From Paenibacillus pinistramenti (GTDB taxonomy: Bacteria; Bacillota; Bacilli; Paenibacillales; Paenibacillaceae): DNA of 64,000 bases. The notes under the pieces were generated by a model. That model was not told the DNA's origin. It made no database searches and was given only the letters and a program-made list of their open reading frames with translations. Below, in pieces: positions 43,414 to 55,200 of this stretch. The position numbers were made by a program, and so were the translations under genes. The DNA lies in contig NZ_VAWG01000002.1 of the NCBI RefSeq assembly GCF_005869875.1, forward strand, positions 62,001 to 126,000, given 5' to 3'. Each line of letters begins with the position of its first letter. Position 1 is the stretch's first letter.

Positions 43414-44421
43414 TTATAGACTGCTTTCAACCTCTTGCAGCATTTCCGCAAGCGATTCCAGTCCACCGCCGGATAGATACCAGTAATTAGGGTCCAGATA
43501 AACAATGTGTCCCTCTTTATATGCATTGGTGTTCTTCACCAGATCATTCTCAATCACTTGTTTAGCCGGAGCCGCTTCACCTTCACCGGCAACCACCGCA
43601 CTGCGGTCCACTACAAACAGATAATCCGGATTCTTCTCCATTACATATTCAAACGAAACGCTTTGCCCATGGGTTGAGGCTTCAATGTCTGCATCAGCCG
43701 GCTTAAAGCCGAATACATCATGAATGATGCCGAAACGGGAGCCGGCTCCAAAGGCGCTGATCTTGCCTTCATTAGCCAGCACAATCAAAGCGTTCTTGCC
43801 GGAAGCCGTAACTTGATCATGAAGGGCCTTGATTTTGCTGTCCAGTGCGGCCAATTCCTGCTCTGCTTCCTGCTCTTTGCCAAAAATGCGGCCCAGCGTT
43901 TCAACGTTTTCTTTAAACGAAGCCATATAGTTGGCAGTGTCCAGCTGCATATAAATGGTTGGAGCGATCTTATTTAATTCGTCATAGGAATCTTGAAGCC
44001 GGCCGGAAATGATGATCAGATCAGGATTAAGGGCATTCACCTTCTCAAAATCTGCTTCTTTCAGGCTGCCGACATTTTCATATTTCGAGTCCTCATATTT
44101 CTTCAGATAAGGAGGGACATTATCACGCGGAACCCCGGCCACTTCTACGCCTAATTTATCCAGCGTATCTAAAGCGCCGTAGTCGAAGACCACTACCTTC
44201 TGCGGATTCTTCTGAATGTGAGCTTCGCCAAGCTGGTGCTTAACGACAATCTCTTCCGTAGTTGCGGCAGACTCAGCCGGAGCAGCAGCAGCTGCAGCCT
44301 CCTGAGTTGAACCGTTGTTATTGCTCTTCTGCCCGGCAGTGTTCTTATTTTGGCCGCAAGCGGTCATGATCATCGTCAGAACGAGCACCATAGATAGAAT
44401 AAACCAGCCTTTTTGTTTCAC
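43414..44421 (-). CDS. yclQ: Siderophore ABC transporter, substrate-binding lipoprotein (YclQ-like)
   Basis: A 335-aa binding protein. The signal peptide ends in lipobox MIMTAC, followed by an Asn/Ala-rich linker. The core has QKVVVFDYGALDTLDKLGVEVAGVP, NPDLIIISGRLQDSYDELNKIAPTIYM and YKEGHIVYLDPNYWYLSGGGLESLAEML. This is the type of YclQ of Bacillus subtilis, which binds petrobactin and related catecholates. It is the last gene of a yclN-O-P-Q ordered operon, 160 bp after the ATPase gene. The Fur box upstream of the first gene supports an iron role. The exact siderophore is inference. Confidence 0.88.
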   Translation of the reverse strand: MKQKGWFILSMVLVLTMIMTACGQNKNTAGQKSNNNGSTQEAAAAAAPAESAATTEEIVVKHQLGEAHIQKNPQKVVVFDYGALDTLDKLGVEVAGVPRDNVPPYLKKYEDSKYENVGSLKEADFEKVNALNPDLIIISGRLQDSYDELNKIAPTIYMQLDTANYMASFKENVETLGRIFGKEQEAEQELAALDSKIKALHDQVTASGKNALIVLANEGKISAFGAGSRFGIIHDVFGFKPADADIEASTHGQSVSFEYVMEKNPDYLFVVDRSAVVAGEGEAAPAKQVIENDLVKNTNAYKEGHIVYLDPNYWYLSGGGLESLAEMLQEVESSL

Positions 44422-44581
44422 TTTGACTCACCTCTAAGATAAATGTATGGGTTGTATAAAAAATTTGAGCTCCGGCGGCTTTGGCGCCTTCCTTGTCCAG
44501 CCGGTTCAAATGGATAACCGAATTTAATCGAATAAATATTTAATAGGATAAATTAATGAATGATTATTGACCTTTATTCTG

Positions 44582-45340
44582 TCAGGAGAAGTAAACACAA
44601 ATTTTCTGCCCGCCCACTGTTTCAACGGGAATCGTCATGTCATAAATCTCTTTGAGCACCCGGGTATCTATCATTTCTTCAGTTGTGCCTTGGCTTACTA
44701 TGGCACCTTCTCTGAGGGCCACGATGTAATCGGAATAGCAGGAAGCAAAGTTAATGTCATGAATGACCAGGACAATCGTTTTCCCAAGGTCATCTACCAT
44801 CCGGCGCAGCACTCTCATTATTTGGACAGAATGCTTCATGTCGAGATTATTAAGCGGTTCATCGAGAAAAATGTAGTCCGTATTCTGCGCAATTACCATG
44901 GCGATAAAGGCACGCTGGCGCTGGCCGCCGCTCAGGTGGTCCAGATATTTTCCTCTAAAGGGGCCAAGCTCCATATAGGTAATCGCTTCTTCAATGAACT
45001 TGCGGTCTTCAGCTTTCAGCCTGCCCTGTGAGTAAGGGAAGCGGCCATAAGCAACCAAGTCCTCAACCGTCAGCCTGATGCTGATCTGGTTGGTCTGCTT
45101 CAGCACGGACAGCTTCCTGGCAAGCTCCTTGGTATTCCATTGTGCCAAATTCTTGCCTTCAATGACCACTTCACCTTCATCTATAGCTGCCAGACGGCTC
45201 ATCATGGAGAGCAGCGTGCTCTTGCCGGCGCCGTTAGGCCCGATAAAAGAGGTGATTTTTCCAAGTTTAATTTCAAGCGAGACGTCATTCACTACAGAAG
45301 TGTCTCCATACCTTTTCGTTACATTTCTGACGTTAATCAC
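44582..45340 (-). CDS. yclP: Siderophore ABC transporter, ATP-binding protein (YclP-like)
   Basis: A 252-aa FecE-type ATPase. Walker A GPNGAGKST, LSGGQRQRAF signature, DYIFLDEPLNNLDMKHSV Walker B and D-loop, and IVLVIHDINFASCYSDYIVAL with its switch histidine. The start overlaps the end of the preceding permease gene by 4 bp. The Asn-Leu-Asp D-loop NNLDMKHS is typical of iron-siderophore ATPases. Confidence 0.94.
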   Translation of the reverse strand: MINVRNVTKRYGDTSVVNDVSLEIKLGKITSFIGPNGAGKSTLLSMMSRLAAIDEGEVVIEGKNLAQWNTKELARKLSVLKQTNQISIRLTVEDLVAYGRFPYSQGRLKAEDRKFIEEAITYMELGPFRGKYLDHLSGGQRQRAFIAMVIAQNTDYIFLDEPLNNLDMKHSVQIMRVLRRMVDDLGKTIVLVIHDINFASCYSDYIVALREGAIVSQGTTEEMIDTRVLKEIYDMTIPVETVGGQKICVYFS

Positions 45341-46299
45341 GATTTATTCTCCTTTAATAGTAGAAAGATAAAGTACACACCGCCTGCAAAGTTGATGATG
45401 ACACTCACCGTCGTTGCAAAAGTAAACACTCTCTCAACAATGAGCTGCCCGCCAACCAAAGCAACAACACTGATCAAGATAGCTCCCCATATCAGCACCT
45501 TGTGGCGGTGGGTTCCGAACACTTGATGCGCCAGGTTCACTACAAGAAGACCCAAGAACATAATGGGGCCAACCAATGCCGTGGAAATGGATACGAGTGC
45601 CATCACAATAAGAAGCAGCCGTTTGACGACATAAGGGTAATCAATGCCCAAATTTACAGCATGGTCTCTTCCCAGAGCGAGGACATCGAGGTACTTGTTG
45701 AAACGCTGAGCATATAAAGTGACGATGGCAATGGCCGCTATAGCGATCATCAGCAAATCGGTATTCACATTGTTGAAGCTCGCAAACATTTTCCCTTGTA
45801 AGATGAGATATTCATTCGGATCAATCAGCACCTCCATAAAGGAGGACAGGCTTTGGAACAAGGTCCCCAGAATCAGGCCAACCAGCAGCAGGAAATAAAT
45901 ATTTCTGCCTTCCTTGCGGAACAGGAACTGATGCAGCAAGAACGCAAAGCCTGACATCAGGAGGATCGAAATGGCGAAGTTGAGATTCTTGTTCAGGAAG
46001 CTGAGATTTGTACTGCCAAAGGCAAATACCGCTGAGGTTTGAAACAGCATATACAGCGAATCCAGTCCCATAATGGAGGGGGTCAGAATCCGGTTGTTGG
46101 TTAAGGTTTGAAAAATAGCAGTCGAATAAGCAATGCATGTCCCTGTCAGTACGATCGCTATAATCTTCTTGCCGCGGCGCGGTAGGATGTAGTCCCAGCT
46201 GCCGCCTGACTGAATCACCATAAAGATGGCGATTAAGGATGTAGCTGCTGCAATAAGAACGATAAACTTCAAGGAGACAGCAGATATTTTCAGTTTCAT
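45337..46299 (-). CDS. yclO: Siderophore ABC transporter, permease (YclO-like)
   Basis: A 320-aa FecCD-family permease with about nine or ten transmembrane helices. Landmarks are TNNRILTPSIMGLDSLYMLFQT (ligand-channel region near the family NPLA-type motif), LILGTLFQSLSSFMEVLIDP, ALGRDHAVNLGIDYPYVVKRLL (ATPase-contact loop) and ALVGPIMFLGLLVVNLAHQVFGT. It overlaps both neighbours by 4 bp (ATGA-type), so the operon is translationally coupled. Partner of the YclN-like permease as a heterodimer. Confidence 0.92.
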   Translation of the reverse strand: MKLKISAVSLKFIVLIAAATSLIAIFMVIQSGGSWDYILPRRGKKIIAIVLTGTCIAYSTAIFQTLTNNRILTPSIMGLDSLYMLFQTSAVFAFGSTNLSFLNKNLNFAISILLMSGFAFLLHQFLFRKEGRNIYFLLLVGLILGTLFQSLSSFMEVLIDPNEYLILQGKMFASFNNVNTDLLMIAIAAIAIVTLYAQRFNKYLDVLALGRDHAVNLGIDYPYVVKRLLLIVMALVSISTALVGPIMFLGLLVVNLAHQVFGTHRHKVLIWGAILISVVALVGGQLIVERVFTFATTVSVIINFAGGVYFIFLLLKENKS

Positions 46300-47249
46300 G
46301 TTTGGTCAGCCTTTCTGCGCACCAGCAAATATAAGAAGAGAACGCTGCCGACGATTCCAACCGTCAAGCTGACCGGTAATTGATAAGGATAAATAATCAG
46401 CTGGCCCAGAATGTCGCAGCAGAGAACAAAGACGGCCCCAAGTACAGCGGTGTGGGGAAGGGTGCTCCGCAGATCGTCGCCCTTGTACAAGGTCACGAGA
46501 TTGGGAACAACAAGTCCCAGGAACGGAATCGACCCTACCGTAATCAGAACAACCGCCGAAATGGACGATACCAGAATGAGCCCGATATTCACGACCTTCC
46601 GGTAGGACAAGCCCAAATTAGTGGCAAAATCTTCTCCCATACCGGCCACAGTGAACCGGTTCGCGTAGAGATAGGCGATCACCAGCAGCGGAAGGCTGAT
46701 GTATAGCATCTCGTAACGGCCCTTCATCATTGTGGAGAAGTCGCCTTGCAGCCAGGAAGAGACGTTCTGCAGCAGGTCATTTTTATAGGCGAAGAAGGTA
46801 GTCACAGAGCTGATAATATTGCCTACCATCAATCCAAGCAGAGCTATGTATATCGGTTCCTTAAACTTCACATGTTCCAGAATCCTCATGAATAGAAGCG
46901 TTCCCCCCAAGGCAAAAGCGAAAGCAACCAGCATCTTTAGCAGCGGCGGGGCGGCGGGCATCCACATCAAGGTGACCAAAATTCCCAATCTAGCCGAATC
47001 CATCGTTCCTGCAGTAGTAGGAGAGACGAACCTATTCCTTGTCAGCTGCTGCATAATCAAGCCGATCACGCTCATGCTCATTCCCGCCAGCAGGATGCTG
47101 ACCAGCTTTGGAATCCGGCTAACCGTCAGTACTTGAAGCTGAATAGCGGTCGGGTGCAGTAAATCCAGTGGCGACAAATCCGAGTTCCCAATAAACAGAT
47201 AAATGGCGGAGAGAACCACCAGCAATCCCAGCATGTAAGAGAGTTTCAT
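46296..47249 (-). CDS. yclN: Siderophore ABC transporter, permease (YclN-like)
   Basis: A 317-aa FecCD permease, first gene of the operon. It shows QQLTRNRFVSPTTAGTMDSARLGILV, GLMVGNIISSVTTFFAYKN, GEDFATNLGLSYRKVVNIG (ATPase-contact loop) and VGSIPFLGLVVPNLVTLY. A near-perfect Fur box lies 59 bp upstream of the start, so the whole yclNOPQ-like operon is probably repressed by Fur when iron is plentiful. The start is followed at once by a hydrophobic helix. Confidence 0.92.
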   Translation of the reverse strand: MKLSYMLGLLVVLSAIYLFIGNSDLSPLDLLHPTAIQLQVLTVSRIPKLVSILLAGMSMSVIGLIMQQLTRNRFVSPTTAGTMDSARLGILVTLMWMPAAPPLLKMLVAFAFALGGTLLFMRILEHVKFKEPIYIALLGLMVGNIISSVTTFFAYKNDLLQNVSSWLQGDFSTMMKGRYEMLYISLPLLVIAYLYANRFTVAGMGEDFATNLGLSYRKVVNIGLILVSSISAVVLITVGSIPFLGLVVPNLVTLYKGDDLRSTLPHTAVLGAVFVLCCDILGQLIIYPYQLPVSLTVGIVGSVLFLYLLVRRKADQT

Positions 47250-47307
47250 AATCTTTGGCTCCAGTTAGTTATGTATTAATGTGTGATAATGTGAAAAAGT
47301 ATGTTAT

Positions 47308-47326
47308 GATAATGATAATCGTTATC
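47308..47326 (-). promoter_or_regulatory. Fur box of the yclNOPQ-like operon
   Basis: The 19-mer GATAATGATAATCGTTATC differs from the consensus GATAATGATAATCATTATC at one position. It is 59 bp upstream of the first gene. Confidence 0.88.
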
Positions 47327-47502
47327 AATTAGAATTGATTATACTTCTTAAATTTTTAGAAAGTCAACACTTAAGGCTGGAAAAAGTTTGATCATATCTC
47401 AAGATACGGTGTAATTCTGCCTGGACTTTATGACGCATGCAGAGGAAAAATTAGCCGGAATACCGTGCTAGAATACCGATTTAAACAACTGTATATGGAT
47501 AC

Positions 47503-47768
47503 ATGAATAGTCGCAGCGGAAAATTTTACTTACGAAGCCAAATCCTAGCCAAAGTCCTAAAGCAGCCGCCGCCGAATAACGATCAGGATTACAAGCGCTT
47601 TATGGACTGGCTGTTGGTCGAGGACATTTCCGGAACGAACTGCAGCTGCCATAAAGTTGTGTTGGCCAGCCGAGCTGGAGCCGCTGATCATCGCTGACTA
47701 GCACACGATTTGTGATCAATCATGGCATCATGGAAATTATGATTAACGCCGCAGCGATTGAGGAATGA
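47503..47768 (+). pseudogene. Possible decayed small gene
   Basis: A 64-codon open stretch (FYLRSQILAKVLKQPPPNN, DQDYKRFMDWLLVEDI) reads like real protein, then stops. A second frame just downstream reads TRFVINHGIMEIMINAAAIEE to TGA at 47768. The two could be parts of one broken gene. No family recognised and no good RBS. The gap 47250-48449 otherwise holds the Fur box, the minus-strand remnant at 48016 and AT-rich sequence. Confidence 0.3.
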
Positions 47769-48015
47769 ATAGAAAAACAGAAGTAAGCGGACGCTCGGAA
47801 AACTAAACTGCGGTGATTATTTATACATGGAGATAATTAGTGGTGGATAAATATATGAGGAAGTTTCGGATGAATTTTTGGCCAGGATTAAGCTGGTTTA
47901 AATTAAACGTTAGTACTTTTTCACAAAACTCGTATTTTGTACATATGTTTATTGCATACAAATCAAGCAACCAAATAACCTCTTGCTTGATACGCATACC
48001 AAAGATTGCGCAAAT

Positions 48016-48282
48016 CTAGCTCTCATCCAACTCCTTCGCAATTTGTTTTAATTTAAATATATCCTCTGATCTTGTAGTGTAAATTGGGAGAGACAATTCT
48101 CCATTTTTTCTCTTAAATAATCCAAATTTTTACATTCCCTTAGCAGCAAGATGTTTATTAGATAAAAGTGCTATTGACTCTTCTTCATTAAGTGATCTTG
48201 AATACCGGGCTAAAACACCCCATATTAAATTCCCCTTAGTCTTATCATCATCGTCGGAATCAACCCAGTTAGGCTCATTCTG
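48016..48282 (-). pseudogene. Small gene interrupted by an in-frame stop
   Basis: One minus-strand frame reads EPNWVDSDDDDKTKGNLIW, GVLARYSRSLNEEESIALLS, NKHLAAKGM, then TAA at 48130-48132, then KFGLFKRKNGELSLPIYT and TRSEDIFKLKQIAKELDES to TAG. Both sides look like protein and are in the same frame, so a single nonsense change splits it. The 5' end also has no start codon. Base composition is more AT-rich than neighbours, which fits an acquired gene in decay. Family not recognised. Confidence 0.5.
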
Positions 48283-48449
48283 TCATTCGCTTACACGGCT
48301 GAATCCTGTTACTGCGACCGGTCTATCTGCACCTTAAGATATAGTAAAAACCCCCACCGCCTAAAGCGCATAGGCTGACGTCTGTTGCACGCCCCCTGCT
48401 ATTTAATACTATGTGTTAAGCCTGATATTAGCGGATAGGAGTGAGCAGC

Positions 48450-49076
48450 TTGAGAATTGACATCGGCTGCGGCAGCAGCAAAGAGGAAGGATTTTTTGGG
48501 GTTGACCGTGTCGGAGGACCGGGAGTCAATCTGATTTGTGATATTACAAAAGGGATTCCGCTTCCCGATGATACAGCTGAGTTTGTTATGGCCAGCCGGG
48601 TGCTGCCTTACGTGGACGACCTCTTTGCAGCTTTATCGGAAATTTACCGGATCTGTGTTCATAAGGCAGTCGTTTGTATCCTTGCCCCTTATGCGCACAG
48701 CTTTCGGCATATGTCCAATCCCTACCTGAAGCAGAAATTTGATGAATATACCCCCCGATATTTGACGCCGTATTTTTTCCAGCCGCTAAACAGCCCGCTT
48801 ATTCCGGAAATCCCTGACTATGCTCCCCCCGCCCCCCCGTTTGATTTCCGGCTGCTTCGCATGGAGCTCTTTTATCAATACCCTTTCGATGACTCGTTAT
48901 ATGAGGTGGAAGAATTGGAAGTCCTAAAGACGCTGCAGGCCAATGTAGTTCATGAAATTATGTACCATCTCGTGGTCATCAAGAAGGAGATAAGCCAGGA
49001 GGAGCTTGAGGCGATGAGCCGGAGGTGCTATCAGGAGCCTAAGGGAGTACGGGGTTACCGCAGCAAAGACGCTTAA
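48450..49076 (+). CDS. Class I SAM-dependent methyltransferase-like protein
   Basis: A 208-aa protein beginning MRIDIGCGSSKEEGFFGVDRVGGPGVNLICDITKGIPLPDDTAEFVMASRVLPYVDDLFAALSEIYRI. DIGCGS is motif I, GVDR is the acidic end of the second strand, and ICDITKGIPLPDD with the SRVLPYV region matches motifs II and post-II of methyltransferase domain 11. Unusually, the usual ADLLEH/SS-H-V-LEH region reads ASRVLPYV. TTG 48450 was chosen because AGGAG is 8 nt upstream; GTG 48441 overlaps that RBS. The giant DUF11 surface-type protein follows 158 bp later on the same strand. A link between them is only positional. Confidence 0.7.
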   Translation: MRIDIGCGSSKEEGFFGVDRVGGPGVNLICDITKGIPLPDDTAEFVMASRVLPYVDDLFAALSEIYRICVHKAVVCILAPYAHSFRHMSNPYLKQKFDEYTPRYLTPYFFQPLNSPLIPEIPDYAPPAPPFDFRLLRMELFYQYPFDDSLYEVEELEVLKTLQANVVHEIMYHLVVIKKEISQEELEAMSRRCYQEPKGVRGYRSKDA

Positions 49077-49234
49077 AGACGCTGTGCCTGACTCAAAAAT
49101 TTAAGATGGACAAACAAAATCCCTCTGCGGCGGAATAAGCTAAATGTTGAGCACTGGCTCGCGGTATCCGGCCGGGATTCCTATTGCAAGGCTGTTTGTG
49201 AGCTGCCGTTGGAATCACGGCCCAGCAGCAGGGG

Positions 49235-52200
49235 GTGAATCTTATTCCATTAGTCGTTCGTGCCCAAGTAAATGCAACTGGCGCCATTACTTTTACGGGG
49301 AACACACTCGGGCTTAGCCGCTCCGATACTGCAGGTGTACCTGGCACTCAGGACAGCATTGGCGCTTTTTCCACTGTCAGCACTTCGTCTGTATTCGGCT
49401 CCTACCCGTCCGGCACAACCAGCGCTTACCAGAGCAACAGCTCCTCCGCTATCCTTACGCTCCCGTCAGGAAGTACAGTCGTTTATGCGGAGCTGATCTG
49501 GGGAGGTTCCTACATCAACGGCTCGGTTGACCTTAGCTCGGCTATCAACAAAACGGTGTCCCTTACCGTCCCTTCCGGAACGGTGTATACCGTAACTCCG
49601 GATACGGCCACAGCGAATACCGTCAACCTGGGCAGCGGCACCTTTGCATATGTCCGTTCTGCAGACGTTACCAGCATTGTTCGGTCGGGAGGAGCAGGCA
49701 CTTACATAACTGGAGGCGTAGTCGGTACAATCGTTATTCCATCCGACCCTACAGGCAATCATGCCGGTTGGACGCTTGCCGTCATTTATTCGAATCCTTC
49801 CCTGCCGTTCCGCAACATGTCATTAAGGGCAGGAGCCATCCTGGTTCAATCCACTTCCGACCCGGTCAACACCACCATTACAGGGTTTGCTACCCCAACC
49901 TCAGGGCTGCTGAGCGGCAGGGCGCTGTTCAGTGCGCAGGAGGGAGACGCCAATCGTTCAGGGGACCAGGCCTTGTTTGGCCCAAATACCTCCTCGCTGG
50001 TCGCTTTATCGGGGCCTAACAATTTTGCCAACAACTTTTTTGCATCCCAGATCAATAATGATGCGGGGAGCCTCAACACCACAGGGACGTTCGGAACCCG
50101 AAACCAGACCAACGGCAGTCCGGGAAGCAATATTGTCGGGGGGCGACAGGGATGGGACATCACCAATGTGGACGTCTCTGCCCGCCTGCTTAATAATCAG
50201 AGCTCCGCTGTGCTGCAGCTGACTACTTCGGGTGACGCTTATGTAGTTAACGCTAATGCGATCCAAATCAATATCAATGCTCCAAACGTGGCTCTAACCA
50301 AAAGTGCAAATACTGCGGGCACCATTGTCGGTGACCTCATTACCTATACGGTCGTTCTAAGCAATACTGGCACGGCCTCGGCAAGCAGCGTCGTTCTTTC
50401 AGATGCGCTTCCGGCCGGTACGACTTTTGTAGCTGGCAGTGTGGTTGTTGCCGGCGTGACCAGGCCCTCTTATAACATCACGGCAGGCATACCGATCGGC
50501 ACGCTGGTATTCGGGACCTCGGTAACCGTCACCTATCAAGCCAGAGTGACGTCGCTTCCTACCCCGCAGACCATTCCGAATCAGGCCAATGCGGCGTTCA
50601 CCTTCCAGAGTGTTGCCGGCGGTTCCACGATCTCAGGGGTCATTCCTTCCAATACGGTTACGCTGCCCGTTTATTCGCCTGTCTTAGGAATGGTTAAGAG
50701 TGCAAGCACCGTCAATGCGACGGTTGGGGATACCGTCGTGTATACGGTACAAATCACCAATACCGGGAACATTGGCGCCGTCACTACGTTCACGGACAAT
50801 ATACCGGCTGGCAGCACCTATGTGCCTGGAAGCTTCACCGTGAACGGGACCCCAACTGCAGGAAATCCTGCTGCAGGAATTGCCATCGGTACGATTGCCG
50901 CCGGCGGTACAGCAACCGTGCAGTTCAGCGTGCTGATAGGCAGTCTTCCCAGCCCTCCTCAGCTCACCGACCAAGCGGCTGCCGCCTATACCTTTACTGT
51001 TCCCGATGGACGAACGGTGTCTGGCTCCGCATCGTCCAACACTCTGACGGTTCCGGTCAGCCTGCCTAATGTAGCGGTCGTAAAAAGTGCAAATCTATCT
51101 GACGCCGCGGTAGGCGAAACCTTGCAATATACTTCTGTAATTACCAATAGCGGAGGTTCAGCTATTACCAGTGTTGTGCTCTCCGACGCGGTTCCCGAGG
51201 GCAGTTCGTTTGTAGCCGGAAGTGCTGCGGTTGACGGGGCGGCAAGAACGTCCGCTAACCCTGCAACCGGAATTACGGTCGGATCGATCTCGCCCGGCCG
51301 AAGCGCTGCCGTTACCTTCCTTGTCACGGTTAATGCGGTGCCGGCTTCTTCCCAGCTCAGCAACAGCTCCTCCGTTTCCTATAATTCGGGAAGTTTCTCC
51401 GCCATCGTATTGTCCAACACAGTCAACACACCGGTCTATCAGCCGGTGATCAGTGTGGTCAAAAGTTCCTCCGTAACCAGCACGACGGTCGGCAGCAGCT
51501 TCTTGTATAATCTGACCGTCCGAAATACGGGGAACCTTGCCGCCTCTGTTACGCTGACGGATACCATTCCTGCCGGCACAGTCTTTGCGCCAGGTACGGT
51601 TACGGTAAATGGTGCCGTTCAGCCTGCTGCTTCGCCGGTTACCGGGATCGGACTGGGAAGTCTGCCTCCCGGAGGTTCTGCAGCGGTAGCTTTTCAGGTA
51701 AATGTCCAGTCGCTTCCTTCTCCTCCAGTACTAAATAATCAGGGAACCGCAGCGTACACTTATACCTTGCCAAGCGGCCGGAATCTTTCAGGCTCCGCGG
51801 TCTCTAACACGGTCAGTCTTCCTGTTTCCTCACCAAGCATTACGATCGTCAAAACCGCTAACCTGGCTTCTGCGGCGGTCGGCGAGAACCTGGCCTACAC
51901 TTTAACCGTATCGAATCCCAGCAGCGCAGCGATCAGCGGTATTCTTGTATCCGATCCTGTCCCTGCCGGAGCTGCATTTATCCCTGGGAGTGTCCTTCTC
52001 AACGGAACTGCACTGCCAAACGCCAATCCGAATAATGGGATCAATATCGGAACGCTGGCTCCAGGAGCTTCATCCACGCTTATTTTTCAGGTGAATGTCT
52101 CCTCGCTGCCTAATGCTGCACTGTTTAACAACCGGGCGAGTGCGTCCTTTACCTCCGGCAGTTTTACAGGGTCTTCGATTTCCAATATTCTGACTACGCC

Positions 52201-55200
52201 GATTTTCACACCGGTCATCACGATGGTCAAAAGCGCCAATCTCCAGCAGCTAACCGTCGGAAACCTGCTGGCGTTCAATATCTTGATCAGCAATGCAGGC
52301 AATATTGCTTCCACGCTTGTTTTGACCGATACCCTGCCTCCGCAGGCGGTTTTCCAGGAAAACAGCGTGATTATCGGCGGTACACCGCTGCCGGCGTACA
52401 GTCCGCTGACCGGCATACCGGTAGGTCCGCTTTCGCCCGGCGAAAGCGTAAACGTCAGCTTTCTCGTTACAATAACCGGTCTCCCCCCGTCCCAGCAGCT
52501 CAGTAATACTGCGGCGGCGGCCTACAGCTTTACGCTGCCGGACGGCCGGAACAGGAGTGCAAATGCAGTCTCCAATACCTTAAACGTCCAGGTATCTGCC
52601 CCCAATGTAAGCACTGTAATGAGCGTTAACGCTCCCTCTGCCGTCACGGGCGATGTTTTGACTTTCACGACAGTAGTTACCAATAACAGCACTTCTGCAG
52701 TCAATAATGTTGTGCTAAGCGATCCGCTGCCCGCAAATACCGTTTTTGTTCCCGGAACCGTAATTGCAGGCGGCGTATCCCAGCCGTCAGCAGTTCCGTC
52801 TGCCGGCATTCCAGTCGGTACACTGGCCCCAGGAGCGTCGGTTACCGTTACATTTGAGGTGAATGTTACCATGCCAATCCCATCGGAGATTAACAACCAG
52901 TCACAAGTAAGCTTTACCTCCGGCGTCTTTTCGGGTTCCTCGGCATCAAACGTTACGACGACCCCCGTGACCCAGCCGCAGATTTCGATTGTCAAAAGCT
53001 CGACGGCAGATATAACCGGAACCATTACCGTAGGCGATACGGTCGTTTATAATGTTCTGGTCAGCAACACGGGCAATTTAGCAGCCAATGTAACGCTTAC
53101 CGATCCTCTCATCCCGAATACCGCTTTTGTGCCGAACAGCGTAATCGTCAACGGAACACCCTTCCCCGGCGTAACTCCAGACGCGGGGATTAACATTGGC
53201 AGCGTGCCGCCGGGAACCGGTTCTTTCGTAAGCTTTTCCGTAGATGTCATATCCCTGCCTTCGCCTCAGCAAATTTCCAACCAGGTTTCAGCCGCTTATA
53301 CTTATATACCGCCTGACGGACGGCTTCTGAATGGAACCGCCGTTTCCAATACGCTTACTCTGCCGGTCTCTGCACCGGATGTCTCGGCAGTTAAAAGCAC
53401 CTCCTTTACGGCTGCTGCCATTGGCGACATTATTCCTTATACCCTCCAGATTACCAATGAGGGCGCTGATACAATTAATAACATTATTGTGAGCGATCCC
53501 GTGCCGGACGGAGCTTCTTTTGTTGAGGGCAGCGTTACCTTAAACGGCAGTCCGCTCCAGTCCGCAAATCCGGCGGTCGGATTCGCAATTGGCAGTCTCA
53601 CCCCCGGAGCATCAGCGACGGTTGCGTTTCGATTTACCGTGAATGCTGTACCGTCTAATGCCTCACTCGACAATCAGGCGACCGTTACGTTTACCTCCGG
53701 TGTATTCGCTGGCTCCACCTTATCAAACGCCGTCGCGGTCCCTGTATTCCAGCCGAGCATCAACACCGTTAAATCTGCCAGCACAGCAAACGCCACAGTC
53801 GGAGACACGGTCAGCTATACCCTGAAAGTATCCAACAACGGCAACTACGGAGCAAATGTTACGGTTACGGACAACATTCCATCCGGTACCTCTTTTGTAC
53901 CCAACAGCGTGCTGATCAACGGACGGCCCCTGCCCGCGGCGGATCCCACAGCGGGGATTCCCGCAGGGGTTGTGGCTGCCGGGACCACAACTGCTGTCAC
54001 CTTCTCTGTGTTAATCGAATCCCTGCCTTCGCCTCAGTTTCTCAACAACCAGGCCGTGTCTGCCTTCAGCTTTACTCTGCCTGACGAACGTACACTCGCC
54101 GGCACTTCTTTATCCAACACGGTCAGCATCCCGGTTTCCGCCCCCAATGTATCGGTTGTTAAATCTACAATCAGAACGGCCACAACGATCGGGGACTCGA
54201 TTGTATATTCCACCACGATAACCAATAACGGGATTGCGGCCATAAACAATGTCGTCTTCAATGACGCGCTGCCTTCCGAAATCTCCTTTGTTGCCGGCAG
54301 CGTTCTGGTAGACGGCACAGCGCGGCAGGGGGTTAACCCCGCAACCGGAATCACCATGGGCAGCATTGCGCCGGGAGCATCGGCCACGGTGGCTTTTACA
54401 GCAGCCGTCAACACACTTCCGCCATCCGGCCTGCTGAATAACCAGTCTTCGGCCAGCTTTACGTCCGGTGCACTTGCGGGTGCCGCCTTTTCCAATACCG
54501 TCACTACGCCTGTTTATTTGCCGACCCTTAACGCTAATAAAACCGCTAGCTTGCCGCGGGCTACCGTCGGGGACACCTTAACCTACACGATTGATATATC
54601 CAATACGGGTAACTACGGAGCTTCCGCTACTTTAACCGATACGACCCCGCCGGGTACAACACTGGTTCCGAACAGCGTCATTATCGGCGGGCTTCCTGCA
54701 GCCGGGGCAGATCCATCAGCCGGCGTGCCTTTGGGAACCATCGACCAGGGGGCCACGTTAACTGTATTATTTTCCGTAGTCATTAATACTCTTCCGGCCA
54801 GCCAGCTGCTCGCGAATCAAGCTTCTATCGCCACCGCCTATACGCTGCCTGACGGCCGGACCTTTAACCAGTCCATCGCATCCAACATTACGCAGACACC
54901 GGTTTCTTCGCCCAACGTTTCCATCGTGCTCAGTTCACCGCAAAGTGATGCGGTAGTAAGCGATACGGTTGCTTATACAATAACCGTTACAAATAGCGGG
55001 ATCTCCGCTATCAATAATGCGATTCTAAGCGATCCGATTCCTGCAGGCTCAAGCTTTGTGCCGGGAACCGTATTCGTTGACGGCGCCCTGCGGCCCGGCG
55101 CAAATCCGGCCAACGGAATTGCTTTAGGTACGCTGGGGCCTGGCGCTTCGATTCCGGTTACCTTCAACACGGTGGTCAATACCCTGCCAAATCCGTCAGT

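Noticed and set aside
53047..53272. Antisense small ORFs within the DUF11 gene
   Set aside because: They recur at equivalent places in each repeat and are by-products of the repeat codon pattern.
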